Made by a program: the position numbers and the translations under genes | In this document: positions 12,640 to 24,200 of the stretch, piece after piece | Numbering within the stretch: the first letter of the stretch is position 1 | How the letters are laid out: every line of letters starts with the position of its first letter | Notes under the pieces: model-generated | The model's input: only the letters and a program-made list of their open reading frames with translations | Database searches by the model: none | What the model was told of the DNA's origin: nothing | DNA from: Klebsormidium nitens | Taxonomy: Eukaryota > Streptophyta > Klebsormidiophyceae > Klebsormidiales > Klebsormidiaceae | Length of the DNA stretch: 64,000 bases | NCBI GenBank assembly: GCA_000708835.1 | Contig: DF236959.1 | Span: 46,883 to 110,882 of the forward strand | Direction: 5' to 3'

Positions 12640-15600
12640 CTACTTCCGTCGTTTGCCTTTGGAGGGGTCCTTCTTGTCCGGCTTCTTAGGGCTCGCATTC
12701 AGCTCCTGGCGGATCTCCTTCATCTGCGCGCAAAGCGTCGACAGTCGGTCAGAAGTGACCTCAGCAAGGTACAGGGCACGGTGCCGCCTATCCACCAACT
12801 TTTCACTGAGTCCTCAAAATGTCCCCGATTACCAATCTTATACACGTGCACGGCACGATCCATCATATTGTACCAGATTTGTTGCGCTTCATTGCTTTTT
12901 GCAAGGGTATCTGACGTCGGCAGACGGTGACGTGGTGCCTTTGCATAGGTACACTCTTGGGGGCTCCTTCGGAATTTCGGAAACCGCGAGTCCGTTAGAA
13001 GCATCAGTCTATTCTCAATCGCAGCTTCGCAGCAAATTCAGTAGAACTGATTCATCACATGAAGCCGTACGAAGGCCACTGGGCTTGGATTTTGTAGAGC
13101 AGATTAGTATGGTTGAATCAAGGATTCTACAGATCAAGGGCTTTCCATGTCTTCGACGCAGGACCGCTCCCAGATAGCTAGTCGAGACTTCGGTGCAACA
13201 GGATTGAAAGGTACTGGCCCGCAAGCGAACAAATCGCAAACGAGGTAAGCGCGTCGGAAAATCTTATTGCTTTTTAGTGATTTTCAAAGTTTGACGCAAC
13301 GCAATTCATCATGACATGTTCATCCACGTCAGCAGACCCAAGCCGCACCCGCTGAAACGACCCGTTGACGTTTGTTCCGCTTTTCGCTAGATAACCTGTC
13401 ACATACTCTCCCATTCGATCGCTTTTCCAAGTCAGACTGTGGTGCTTCATTTGGTATGCAAGTCCACCGCTTACCATTGGTTTCCAGACGCGGGCGCGCG
13501 CGTTGACCAGCCAGTTTCCAACCTGAGGAGAGGGCAACAAAGTGTCAATTCGTTAGGTGGTAGTACGAGCGCAACACTTTGATCGCTGAAATCGAGGGTA
13601 GAGGCTCTGCGTTACTACAAACTGATCCGCATCAAGGCTGATTCTCTGAAAGAATCAAATACCGTGATTGTAACGTGGCGCTAAGAATTTGCATACGTAC
13701 GCTCAAGAGGCTGTTTGAGTCCACAGATTTGTCTCTCTTGAGAAAAGGTCTCACTAAGCAGGGCAGCCTCGAAACTGGCCAGCTTACAAATGGCTTCGGC
13801 AAAACCCTGTCACCAGGGCTGACTGCGATCTGAATTCAACAGAGTGTCCGGAGAGTTGCGTTGCACTCTCTAAGACGACGCAAAAGAGTTCGCATTTGAA
13901 TTCTCGTTTGAGTGCAATCTTGAAGGGGCCTCCCGTTTTCCGTTAGCTTATTCACAAGATGAAGCGAAGACAAAAGCGAACGCATTGAAGAGGGTGTGAC
14001 CCCAGTCTTTCCCTTATAGCGACATACGGGACGAGCTCTCGCATCAAAAATGAAGCGCATCGCACCTGCCGCTCTGTGACTTCGAATCTCCTCGCCAACT
14101 GGCATCTCTCCTGCTTGTTTGCCTTTCTGCATGCACAAAAGCAGAGCTGTCAGTCAAATCCGATCCCAAGTGTTATACAGAATGATTCTTCGAGTCGCAC
14201 TTTTCGTTGCAAAGATGTGCCGAAGGAAGGGAAGCGATTATCCGCGGCATCTTATCGCTCGGCGAATCTGTGAGCGTGCTTCGGTCTCAACGCGAAAGCT
14301 CGCGAAATCGGAAACCTTTGCTGGACCTACAAAGGTCCCTGGGTCCGAGGTAAAGATGCTGACGAAGAGCGAGGAAACAGCGGTCCTCTGCAGGATTCTC
14401 TAGAATTTCCCGTTCCTATTACCTTGATGTAACGTATGTATAGGATTAAAGTACATCCTCTCTTCTTTTCCAAGTTCTGTTCACTGATTGCTTTATCATG
14501 TCAAATAAGAATGAAATACCTTCATCGCAATAATACGTGAAACTCAACGCGTTTTGCACTCGAGAGTAAGTTCGGAGCCGAGCGTTCAGTCTCAGCGCAT
14601 TCCGTTTCCGCGGGTGATGTCCGGCTTCCGTTGCTGCTTACGGCGCTTCCACGGCCCCCCGCTCCAGCCACCGCTCCGCGAACCACGCCATCAGCCCGTC
14701 CGCGGCCGCCTGCGGCAGCTCCCCGCGCGCGCCCGAAAACCCCTTTTCCCCTGGCTTCCTGACACGTGTCGCCTGCATGCGGCCGCCCGCCTTCTTCGGC
14801 GCGTCGTCCGATCCGGACGACGACGACGCGCGCATGTCCGAATCGCGCGCGCTGTCTGAACCTGAGTGCGCGCTCGGCTCGTAATCCGAGTCGCTCGACG
14901 CGCGGCCGCGCTTCCGCGTCGCCGCGCGCGCGCTCCTTCTGCCGCTCCCCCCGGGTACTGTTCGCCGGGCCCCTTTTCCCCCCAACCGAGCGCCCGCTTC
15001 CTCTCCCTCTGAGTCATCCGCGCCTAAGCTCAACGGGTTCCGCGTAACCCTCCGGCTCACCCGTTTCTCTTGCCCCGAAGGCTGCTCCCCATCAATTGGT
15101 AACCTGCTCAAGCCTAACAGCGGGTTTGCCCCAGTTGGTTGCTGGGAGCTGCGTAGCACTCTTCCTGCCGGGTCACGGTGCTGCGTGGAGAGCGGTCCTG
15201 AGTCGCGGGGCTCGCGCTTGCCGCGGCCGCGCTCCGCGGCCGGCTCGGGCGGCCGGGCAACGCCCACCAGAATCTCGAGGGTTTCGCGGAGATGCTTGGC
15301 CACGGTGTGCTGGATGACGACGAAGCAGACGCGCAAACCGTCCAACTGCAGGGAGAGGAAACAAACGCTTTAAGAGGGATGCAATATCAGCTTCGATTGA
15401 CGTCTATTATCTTGTTAAGGCAACGGTGAGCCGCCGGTTCCGGCTTTTCGGCCACTTTCTGGCCCTTGGGACCGTCGAATGACTCAGCGCCGCTTGATGT
15501 AAAGTTTTTTGTCCGGGGGAAGCTTCTGAGTATGGTCGAACTTGAGCGATTGAACTGCTTCACGTTAGGTTCGATACCAATTGACAGGCCCTTAGCAGGC

Positions 15601-18600
15601 TCTATCACGATCTTGCTCTTGCGCACATACAGGCGCCCAATTCATCGCCCCTCTCCTGGCAAACCGTGAAAACCGGTTCTGATTTAATCGGTCTAATCTC
15701 AGATCCACAAAGGTTCAGAAGGTCCTCTCTCCTTCCGCGAGGCAGGATATACGTGACCGTATCTGTGCGCCAGATTCTATCCATCGAATGCTGATGAAAA
15801 CATCCCTTCCAACTGACTGAGCGCACCAGATTACCCGTGCATGATCGTTCTGTGGCTGACCTGTGATTGCTTGCTCGCGCGCGCCTCCGCCTTTACCCCG
15901 TACAGCGCATCCTGCTTCTCGTGCGTCGCCTTTAGGTCCGCTTCCCTCCTTCCGTATTCCTTTTCCACTTCCTTCAGAAGCTGCGTATGCTTCTTGATAC
16001 ACGTGGCGACCGCCCCGGGTCCGGGGGCGCCGCCGCCGAGACACGTGTCAACAACTTCGGACACCAGTTCGCGGTACGGACGAAACTCGGGGACGGGCCG
16101 CTGGTCCGTCGCGCCACTCTGCTGGAATCAGAAAGGTTTGCTAAACCGTGATGAAATGCACAGAGGAGTATGTGGCTTCAAACATTATTGGCCCAATGTA
16201 CGATCTGAGCCAAGACGTAGGTTTGCGCTTCCTTGGTTCTGGATTCGCGTATCAAGAGGTTTCCGGTCTTGAAAGTTTGATTCCAGGTTGGGTCAAGAAT
16301 TCATTTGCAGAGGAAGAAGCTAGTGCCTCCGAAGGAGAGCCCAATCACAAACTCTGAAGCTAGATGAAGTTTGACGGCCATTGTTCCAAAAAGCTTTGCT
16401 AGCAAACCATTCCGAAGCCCGAGAGAAACACAAGCGAATCAAAAGTCCCCTTGCAATCTAGATCGGAAGGATGTTCCAGCCGCTTCGAGCCGTTTCCGCG
16501 CGACGATGCCCTCTTAACACCTGACAATCGAGGCGCAAATCGGGCCGGCGCACTTTTGCAGTCGTCTTACACTTACTGTCCCGACCGCAGGCGCGCTCTC
16601 GAAGAACACTTCCGAGGACGCCAGGATCTCCCGGCTCACGGCCGCAACCCAGTCCATGGCACCGGTGGGCGAATCCCCGGGCTCTTGAATTATCGTGTCA
16701 ACTTCCGCCAAGTCGTTCAGCGGGTCTTCGTCTTCTTCTCCAATGAGTGCTTCACCGCCCCGGTTCAGTTCCCCGAGCAAACTCACGAAGTGCCCCGATT
16801 GGTGCTTCTCCTCAGAGGACCGTCTCTTCTGTGCGCGCGTGAACGGGCGCGAACTTTGAACCGTTTCTATCGGCGACTCCCCTGTTTGACCCTTGCTGCC
16901 GCGCACCTGACAAAGAGAAAGAACTCGATCGCTTTAAATTGCACAAAACCTCAGCGAAGCACCACAGGACGGGGGGGCTCTCTTTGGAGGTCTTATGGTA
17001 GCTATGAGAGTGGAGCTGGTTTATTTTAGTCGTATATTAAAGCTTAGTTTTCCGGAGCTTATTTACTTCTCAAAAGTCGACCGTCTTGCGCACCTGCAGC
17101 TTTGGCGGGCGGGTTGACGTCGTCTCCAGCCACGTGGCAGCCACCCGGGCGCCGCCCTTTCGCCCGGGGTCCCGCAAACCGGGCACGTATGAACCGCCCG
17201 GAGAGGGCCCGTCTCGATCCCCCAGAAGGTGCTGCGAAACGCTGAACCCGAACGGCAGCTTTGGGCTCTCGGGGGAATGCGCCCGAATAGTCCGGCCCAG
17301 GGGATCCCTTTCGCGAGGACTCCGGCCCGGGGGATCCTGCTCCCGGTCCTCCCACTGCCGGCGTCCGGGAGGCTCCACGTTCGGTGGAGATACGGGCCCT
17401 AGTCGGTTGTGCGCGTCCCACCGAAACGGGTCTTCGTGCGAGAACAACCCGAGCGGCGTAAGGGGCTCTGTTGGCCCGGATTCGGTGACCGCGTGTGGAG
17501 CAAATCCAAAGGGATCCCCTTCATCGAACGAGAAGCTCTCCCCGTGACCCGCCCACGACTCCTCGTCGAGTGACGCCTCCACCCCCTCTCCCCCCGCTAA
17601 ATGTTTTGTGCTCGCTAACCCGGGTGCAACCCGCCCACGTGCTTCTCTAACCCCAGGTTCGTCTCTTCGGTTTAGTCCCAGCCCGGGGGATCCCCCGACG
17701 TTTTCTAACCCTCCTACATACCCACTCTCATTAGCCCGGAGCTTTTTCCCGGCCGGAAAAAGGGAGCCGGTAGGGCCGATGTCATCGACATCGAAACGTT
17801 CAAGCTCGACGCCTGGGAATGTTTGCAGCTGCGCGACTTTGTCAGGCCAGAGAGCCTTGATGACGTAAGCCTCAAAGGAGGTAGGATCTTTATTCGCCAC
17901 TTCCTGAAGCTCTTGTTGAAGTGCGCCGACTGTTGGTGACCGCGGATGCACGTAGAGCGCCGCTGTAGGGAAGTACAAATATCAATGGTTGACGTGGGAT
18001 AAAATAACATGATGAAAGGCGAGTTGCACAGAATGACTGAGCAGCAGAGTAGTTGGGAACCACTTTGGCAAATGTTAGATGTATCATGGACGCCGATGTA
18101 ACCCTCTGCCTTGACTACGGGCAGAACGAGGGGCATGCCCCTGTGACCATACTATGATTCTTGTATTTCATTCGAAGGTTTCAAGAATAACTTTGTCTGA
18201 CTCCTTCGCGCCACCACGAAGAGAAACAAAAGTTGGACAGCGGATAAATATTCGCCACTTTTGCAGTCCTCAGCAAACTCGTTCTTTTCAACCCGAAATA
18301 TGCGACTTCCGAAAGTAGCTGGTGCCCTTTCAGTGAGCAGCTACAAACTCACATTCAGCACCGGCTTACGTACCTCGTCTGGGCGCTTTTAGTTTTCCTC
18401 GCATGGCATTCGGAGACATCGCCACGTGGAAGCGTCCTGGGAGAGGCCTCAACTCCTCTTTCCTGATCGCATCACCGGCCCGCTTTCGCTTCAACGCTTT
18501 GACGGCCTTTTTGTCTCTTCCCAGCTCATAAATCGGCCCTGGGGGGGTGATGTTTACCAAACCGGGCCAGCGTCCGTGCTGTGCAAACTCTGCCCCATTA

Positions 18601-19598
18601 CCCCCTGCTTCGCTCTCGCTAACCGGCCCTTTCCCCACCAAACCCTGCTGTTCTGCCGCTCCGGCAAACCCTTTCGCCGGATTTTGCCTGGTTTCGGTTT
18701 CGGGTTTGTCCCAGTAACCCCGCAAAGGCCCGCTCGTGGTTCGTACCGCGAAGGACTGCTTCGAGCGTTGGTGCCGAGATATGAGGAGCACGCCGTCGGA
18801 GAACGCGCGGGAGCGGTCGTTGACGGGGAGCACGGAGAGCGCGCGCGCGCGCGCGGGCGGGTCGGAGGCGCACCGGATGCGGAGCGGCACGGCTGCGGAG
18901 CGCCATCGCTCGTCTGTAAAGGGGTGTATTTCGTGCATTAGAAAGTCGAGACTTCCCGAGCTTGTCAAGACCAGGCGCGTGAAACCCAGCTTTCTTCTTG
19001 GTGTTTATAATCCGACCAGTACCTTAACCGTCTCTTTGCAGCGGCATAACCGCAGAGCGCCGTCGCTCGTTGAAAAGGGGTCCGTTGAGAAAGGAAAAGC
19101 CTCGAATTGAAGCTTGTTTAAAGCAGGCACTTGAAAAATTGACAAGCGGCCTTTATCCAATTAACCAAATTAGAACAGAAACAAATGCGCGCAACCTTGT
19201 TTGAGAATTCACAATTGTTAGAAGATCTCGTTTATTTGAAAGTTCTCAAGAATAATGCTGGAGTAAGAATTTGTATAAAGCTGAAAGCACCGAACGGACA
19301 GACTGAATCGTGCAGCTAATCGAAGGCGTTTGCTCTTGATGAAACGTTCATCTGCTGAAATAACAGCAAGGATTCTCAACCAACCCCACATCAATCAGAC
19401 CTTCTGGGAAAAAGAGGTGAATTGATACCGCATCGCTGAACGGCTTGAGAGTGAGCGATTCGTTTCCCGCTTACCAACGATGATAAGGTCTCCCGTCTCA
19501 GAGCGGGGGCGCGCAAAGTCACTAATCATCCAGTAGGAGGTCTGCACGGGCACAGCCCCCACCGTGCTGCCACGTGGCATCTGCCCCAGGTCTTCCAT
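12640..19598 (-). CDS. BELL-class TALE homeodomain transcription factor
   Basis: Nine exons in transcript order: 19475-19598, 18374-18913, 17094-17962, 16577-16906, 15861-16121, 14642-15345, 14066-14126, 13475-13522, 12640-12759; phases close over about 1018 residues. The homeodomain is split over three exons (about residues 912-979): GARGELPQAAADGLMAWFAE (helix 1), then KANKQERCQLARRFEVTERQ, then VGNWLVNARARVWKPM. Recognition-helix W, N and R residues are kept, but the usual WF is WL, and the TALE-loop PYP is replaced by EAP. Upstream, YRELVSEVVDTC resembles a SKY motif, and LLKEVEKEY plus TVAKHLRETLEIL resembles the two BELL helices. The C-terminus is basic (KGKRRK), likely nuclear. BELL proteins pair with KNOX partners, in algae controlling the zygote programme. 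The first ATG (19598) is tentative, an exon near 20420-20530 may precede it, and a short exon between 13475 and 12759 cannot be excluded. The roughly 600-residue N-terminal part matches nothing I know. Confidence 0.8.
19039..19095 (-). repeat. Ghost copy of BELL exon 2 acceptor side
   Basis: On the minus strand this segment repeats the start of the exon at 18374-18913 and its preceding intron end, 157 bp upstream. Shared stretches include CGAGCGAyGGCGCTC, GCGG, CCCCTTT and CTTTCT; the acceptor AG has been lost in the ghost (TTTTCAACGAG against TTTACAGACGAG). Confidence 0.65.
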
Positions 19599-21230
19599 CT
19601 TGTCACGTCGTGACACTTGCTTTCGTTACTACGAACGAGACTCTATCCACTTCAGTTCGTGCTTGAGGCCCAACTTCCGTTTGTATGAAACATTCATAGT
19701 CTCTCCTGACATGTCTTCAAGGCTAGCGTCTAGCAGATACGCGGAGCCCACTTTTTCTGCAAACCCTGGCCCTTGAAATCCATGCAGGCTTTCGAACGAC
19801 AATGTCTGTTTTATCCAAAAACTTGTCTCCTTGGTGGGAACGTCCACAAAGTGGCCGGCCGCAACTACGAATTCGATCAGAACAAAGGACAATATCTTCT
19901 GCAGAAGTAAGCTGTTCTGGGAAGGTTTGGATCGTTCTTTTGTTTCCAAAAGATATGAAAGCTGCCTCGTGTAGGCCCTGGCACTACTGCATGCAATTGT
20001 TCGAGATTTCTCGATTGCCACGTTACAGTATTACATCGTGAATCTCTAATGAGTCAGCAAATCTTTTGGCCGTTCCAACGGAAATCAGCTTGATCAAACT
20101 GCATTTGTGTGTTTGATGCACGACTGGCTGACCTGGCTGACGTTGAAAGCAATCCTGGTGACTCGCAAATTAAAAAGAAAGAATCAATAGTTTTGGGACC
20201 ACTTCACTTGATCAGGTCATTCAACTTGATTGCTTGGAGCCTGGATTTGATTTAAAACTGTTCTGCGGAGCAAAGAGACTGTGAATTGGTGACTGCCTTT
20301 CTTGTTGAATTCATGGCCCCTGGTTTCTCACTGGCAGCACCCTCCTTGTAAATCAACTCTGAGACTTACACATGTGAAAATCATGCACACCGGTGTTTCG
20401 GCTGAAGGCAACTTTTGAACTTCCGGGCATCGGAGCCGTCGATGCTCCATTTTATCGACGGGCGAGACTCGTCGTCCCAGTTCGAGAACGTCGGCGTGCA
20501 TGATCCAAAACTCGGACTCCGCGCACATTTAGGTTCTTTGCCAGCAGACTTTAATTACAGCAAATGGGGCCCGGGATCAGCAGAATGGTGCTGGTCCTCT
20601 CACCGAATCTTTCTGCAAGGACAGGTTCTTCTGTTCATAGCAAGCCATCAATGGGTGCTCCTTTGGAGGCCTCAGCTGACGCATTGGCGGGCAGTGTATT
20701 TGTATGCGAAAAGTAGAGAGAAGTCTAGAGGGGTGCTTCTTCAGAGCACTGAAGCCGTTGAACGTCGCCGCAAAGCCTCAGGTTGCAATATAGTTACCAA
20801 TGCAAGGGCGTTTGCTGCCGGCCAGGTTTCCGTATTTTTTGCGGACTGATGTGTAGGTGCCAATGGAAAGGTTTGAGTCATTCAGACAGTCACCCAAATT
20901 GCGAATGAGGCACTGAGATCTGATCTTGAGCATGCTGGCCTCATTCTTAGGTGCAAGCATAAAGGGGTAACTTCAACAATCATCACACAGCAGCACTGCA
21001 TTTAGCCAAGCCTCTGAAGTGCTATTCAACGCCCTTCCTTAGCTGCTGAAACATCGGTTAAAGCCCAATGCAGACCCATGCTGATAGTAGAAGCTAGCTA
21101 CTGCGTGGCTGACGAGAAGGCCGACAGAGAGATGCCTCATACTTGGAGCTGGCATTAACAAAGTGCCATAGGTACCTGCTTTTAATGACGTCACATAGCT
21201 CAATGCTTTTCTAACAAGCTAGTGGGAGCA
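19599..21230. other. Intergenic region between divergent BELL and P4-ATPase genes
   Basis: About 1.6 kb between the tentative start of the BELL gene and the ATG of the P4-ATPase, so it should carry both promoters. A GC-richer island at about 20420-20530 is open on both strands and could be a 5' exon of the BELL gene (minus strand, ATG at 20528, possible donor after ACACCG), but I could not link it convincingly. No TATA box or other clear promoter element stands out. Confidence 0.4.
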
Positions 21231-24200
21231 ATGGCGAGCGGACTTGGTTGCATGTCAATAAAGGCGCTCGGCCCCAACCACAAGAAAGTGGAGGCTGAGG
21301 TGCGCGTTATTCATTGCAACGACGCCGACACAAACGCCGCCGTCAGGTTTGCCAACAACAACATTAGCACGACGAAGTACAGCCTGATTACCTTCTTTCC
21401 AAAGGCGCTCTACGAGCAGTTCCGCAGGGTGGCCAATTTGTACTTCACATTTGTGGCGTGCCTTTCCCTGACGCCTTTGACACCGATCTCTCCCATCACC
21501 ACCATCACGCCCCTGTGTGCGGTGATCGGTGTCAGTATTGCCAAGGAAGCATGGGAGGACTATAAGCGGGCAAAGGAAGATAAGCAGGTGAATAACCGGC
21601 TGGTGGATGTGTATGCGGGGGACGGCAAGCTGGAGAGCAGGCCATGGAAGGCCGTCAGAGTGGGGTGAGCTCTGCTTTACCATTCGCTTACACTGACACC
21701 ACCAAAAATGCTAGTGCTTCCTTGGATAACACTTGTGTTCGCACTAGAAGAGCAAGCACCATCGGCAAGAACCACAATAAGGAGCACTGAGAGCGAACCA
21801 CTTGAAGCGCTAACAATTCTCCGTCCAGTTTCGTGATTGTAATTGGCCTTGGCTCAATAAGAATCTTGCCTACTTTTTCATTTTCATCTAGTTGCTCCGG
21901 AAGGCTTGAATAATCACAAGCACTCTTTTTCTGTTGGTTCAGTGACATCCTTTCTAGCTTATCAGGACTACATCGGAAAAACAACTAGTAGTGGAGAAAC
22001 TGTGTCCATCAACTGAGGTGCTTTGCACGGCAAACGGGTTTCGCTACTGCTTGACAGGCAGACACAGTTATTTTGCAATATTGACCGATTGCGGACCCCC
22101 GTCAGCGACTTAATGCTGGTATGATCTGAGGATTCCCTGTGCAAACTATGCTATACTTTGCACCTCTCCGTCCACTTTTTTATCTTTGCAGGATCCCTCG
22201 ACGGGCAGCACTGAGTGACGCTCCGAACCACCACCAGTCGGAAGTAAAGACTCTGCATCGGAGACCTTTGGAGCACTTGCACATATGAACATGTCAGAGC
22301 GTGTGTGTCTTTTCACTCCAGGGATATTGTGAGGGTAAAGAAGAACAACTTCTTCCCTGCCGACCTGGTGTTCTTGTCGAGCAGCAACGCCGAAGGCTCC
22401 TGCTACGTAGAAACCATGAACTTGGACGGCGAGACAAATCTGAAGAACAAGAAGTGCTTGGAAAAGACGCAGGTATGTCTACAATTCTTGCTGGTCTGGC
22501 CCTGAGTCCATCCGCTTTCGAAATCTTCCCGGTGCTCATTACAAAAGACGCTTGCCAATATTCTCGTAAGCATCAGCTTATCTAGTAAGCAATCTTTCTC
22601 ACCACCTTCGGCCCCTGATGAATCTGTCTGTCCTCTGAATCACCACTCTGGAAGTGTTTAAGAAGCAGGTCAAAACGCACCAAAACGGCCAACGATCCTG
22701 TCCGCATCCACCTTTCTGTATGTTATCAGGAGAATATTGGCATGACGATTGGTCTTCCTCTGTCGATAACACGATTTATCAAAGACTATTTTGCACGCAT
22801 GATCCCTCCCCTAACCCGTCACCCCTGACCATTTTCAGGAACTCAAGCGCAAGACGCTGGACCAGCTCAAGGGCCGGCTCTCGTGCGAGCAGCCAAACAC
22901 GTCACTCTACACTTTCGTCGGAAACCTAGACTGGCCGGGGGCCTCCCCCGAGCCAATCCCCCTGGGGCCCTCTCAACTCCTTCTGCGGGGCTCCAGCCTG
23001 CGCAACACAGACTACATCTACGGCCTGGTCATATTCACCGGGCACGACTCCAAAATCATGATGAACCAAACCGACCCCCCCTCCAAGCGCAGCAGAATCG
23101 AGCAGCAACTAGACTATATCATCTACTTCATGTTCTTTTTGTTGGTGCTGATGAGCACGATTTCGGCGGTCGCTTTCGGGGCGTGGATGGGGAAAGAAGG
23201 GGCGAAGATGTGGTATTTGGACCCGGGGGATACTACCGAGTACTTCGACCCGACGAAGAGCGTGACCGGGGGGTTCCTCCAGTTCCTTACGAGCATTGTC
23301 CTCTACGGTAAGTCGTGTCCTAACCAGATAATCATGTCCAAAAGGAAGCCCCGTTTCGTACTCCGAGCTCCTGTTTCTTGAAGAAGGCAAACGTCGTTTT
23401 CAGACGTGCTTCGTTTCTGGAGGGAGGTGATCGAAGGAAGTTTCCGGCTCACAAGTTCGAGCACCGGAGCCTGTTAAGGAACCCTTCCAGCCACCTGCTT
23501 AGCCGGAAAGTGGAAGTATGTGCCAGCAGGCTTTTCCTTGTGGTTTCTGCCAGTACTTTTTTTGAGCGCAGGTTTGGCACCCGCGCGCAACACGTGATTC
23601 TTCCCAGCAACTTGCGAAATTCGAAACGTCCAACTGACCTTCCGCAGGCTAATTCCTGCTCTGGATTTCTCCTGTGTGCCTTGCGAGCCAACACATTCAG
23701 CACTTCTGCTAAGTATGCGACTCTTACTACTCTTCCAGGCAAAGTGCTGAACTTGAAACGTGCAAGTGACTTGCCGCAGGTTTCTTCATCCCCATCTCGC
23801 TGTACGTGTCTATCGAGGTGGTCAAGGCGTTCCAAGCGTTCTTCATCAGCTGCGACGCGCACATGTACTACGAAGAAACCGACAAGCACTGCGTGCCGCG
23901 GACGTCTAACCTCAACGAGGAGCTGGGCCAGGTTGTGAATCGGCCTTTTGCAAAGGAGAACACATCTTCCGCAAGAAGAGCAAGGGACAGCATGTGCCTT
24001 CTACTGTTGAATATCAGCAAAGGCAATCAGAGATTAATTCGCATTGCAAGGAATCTCAAAGGAGGAGCGCGACAGGTCGTGCAAACCCCCCTGTCTGAAC
24101 TCGTTATTCGTTTCCGGTGCGCACACCTCTTCCCGTCTCCGCTTCACGTGCTGACGGAATCCGTTTCCGCCTCAGGTTCACACGATCCTCTCCGACAAGA

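Noticed and set aside
14638-15345. Alternative open frames on both strands across the BELL Ser/Asp-rich exon
   Set aside because: High GC keeps several frames open; only the minus frame that splices into the homeodomain fits.
18619-18906. Arg/Ala-rich second minus-strand frame in BELL exon 2
   Set aside because: Typical GC-rich shadow; the phase-1 acceptor at 18913 and the join to exon 3 support the other frame.
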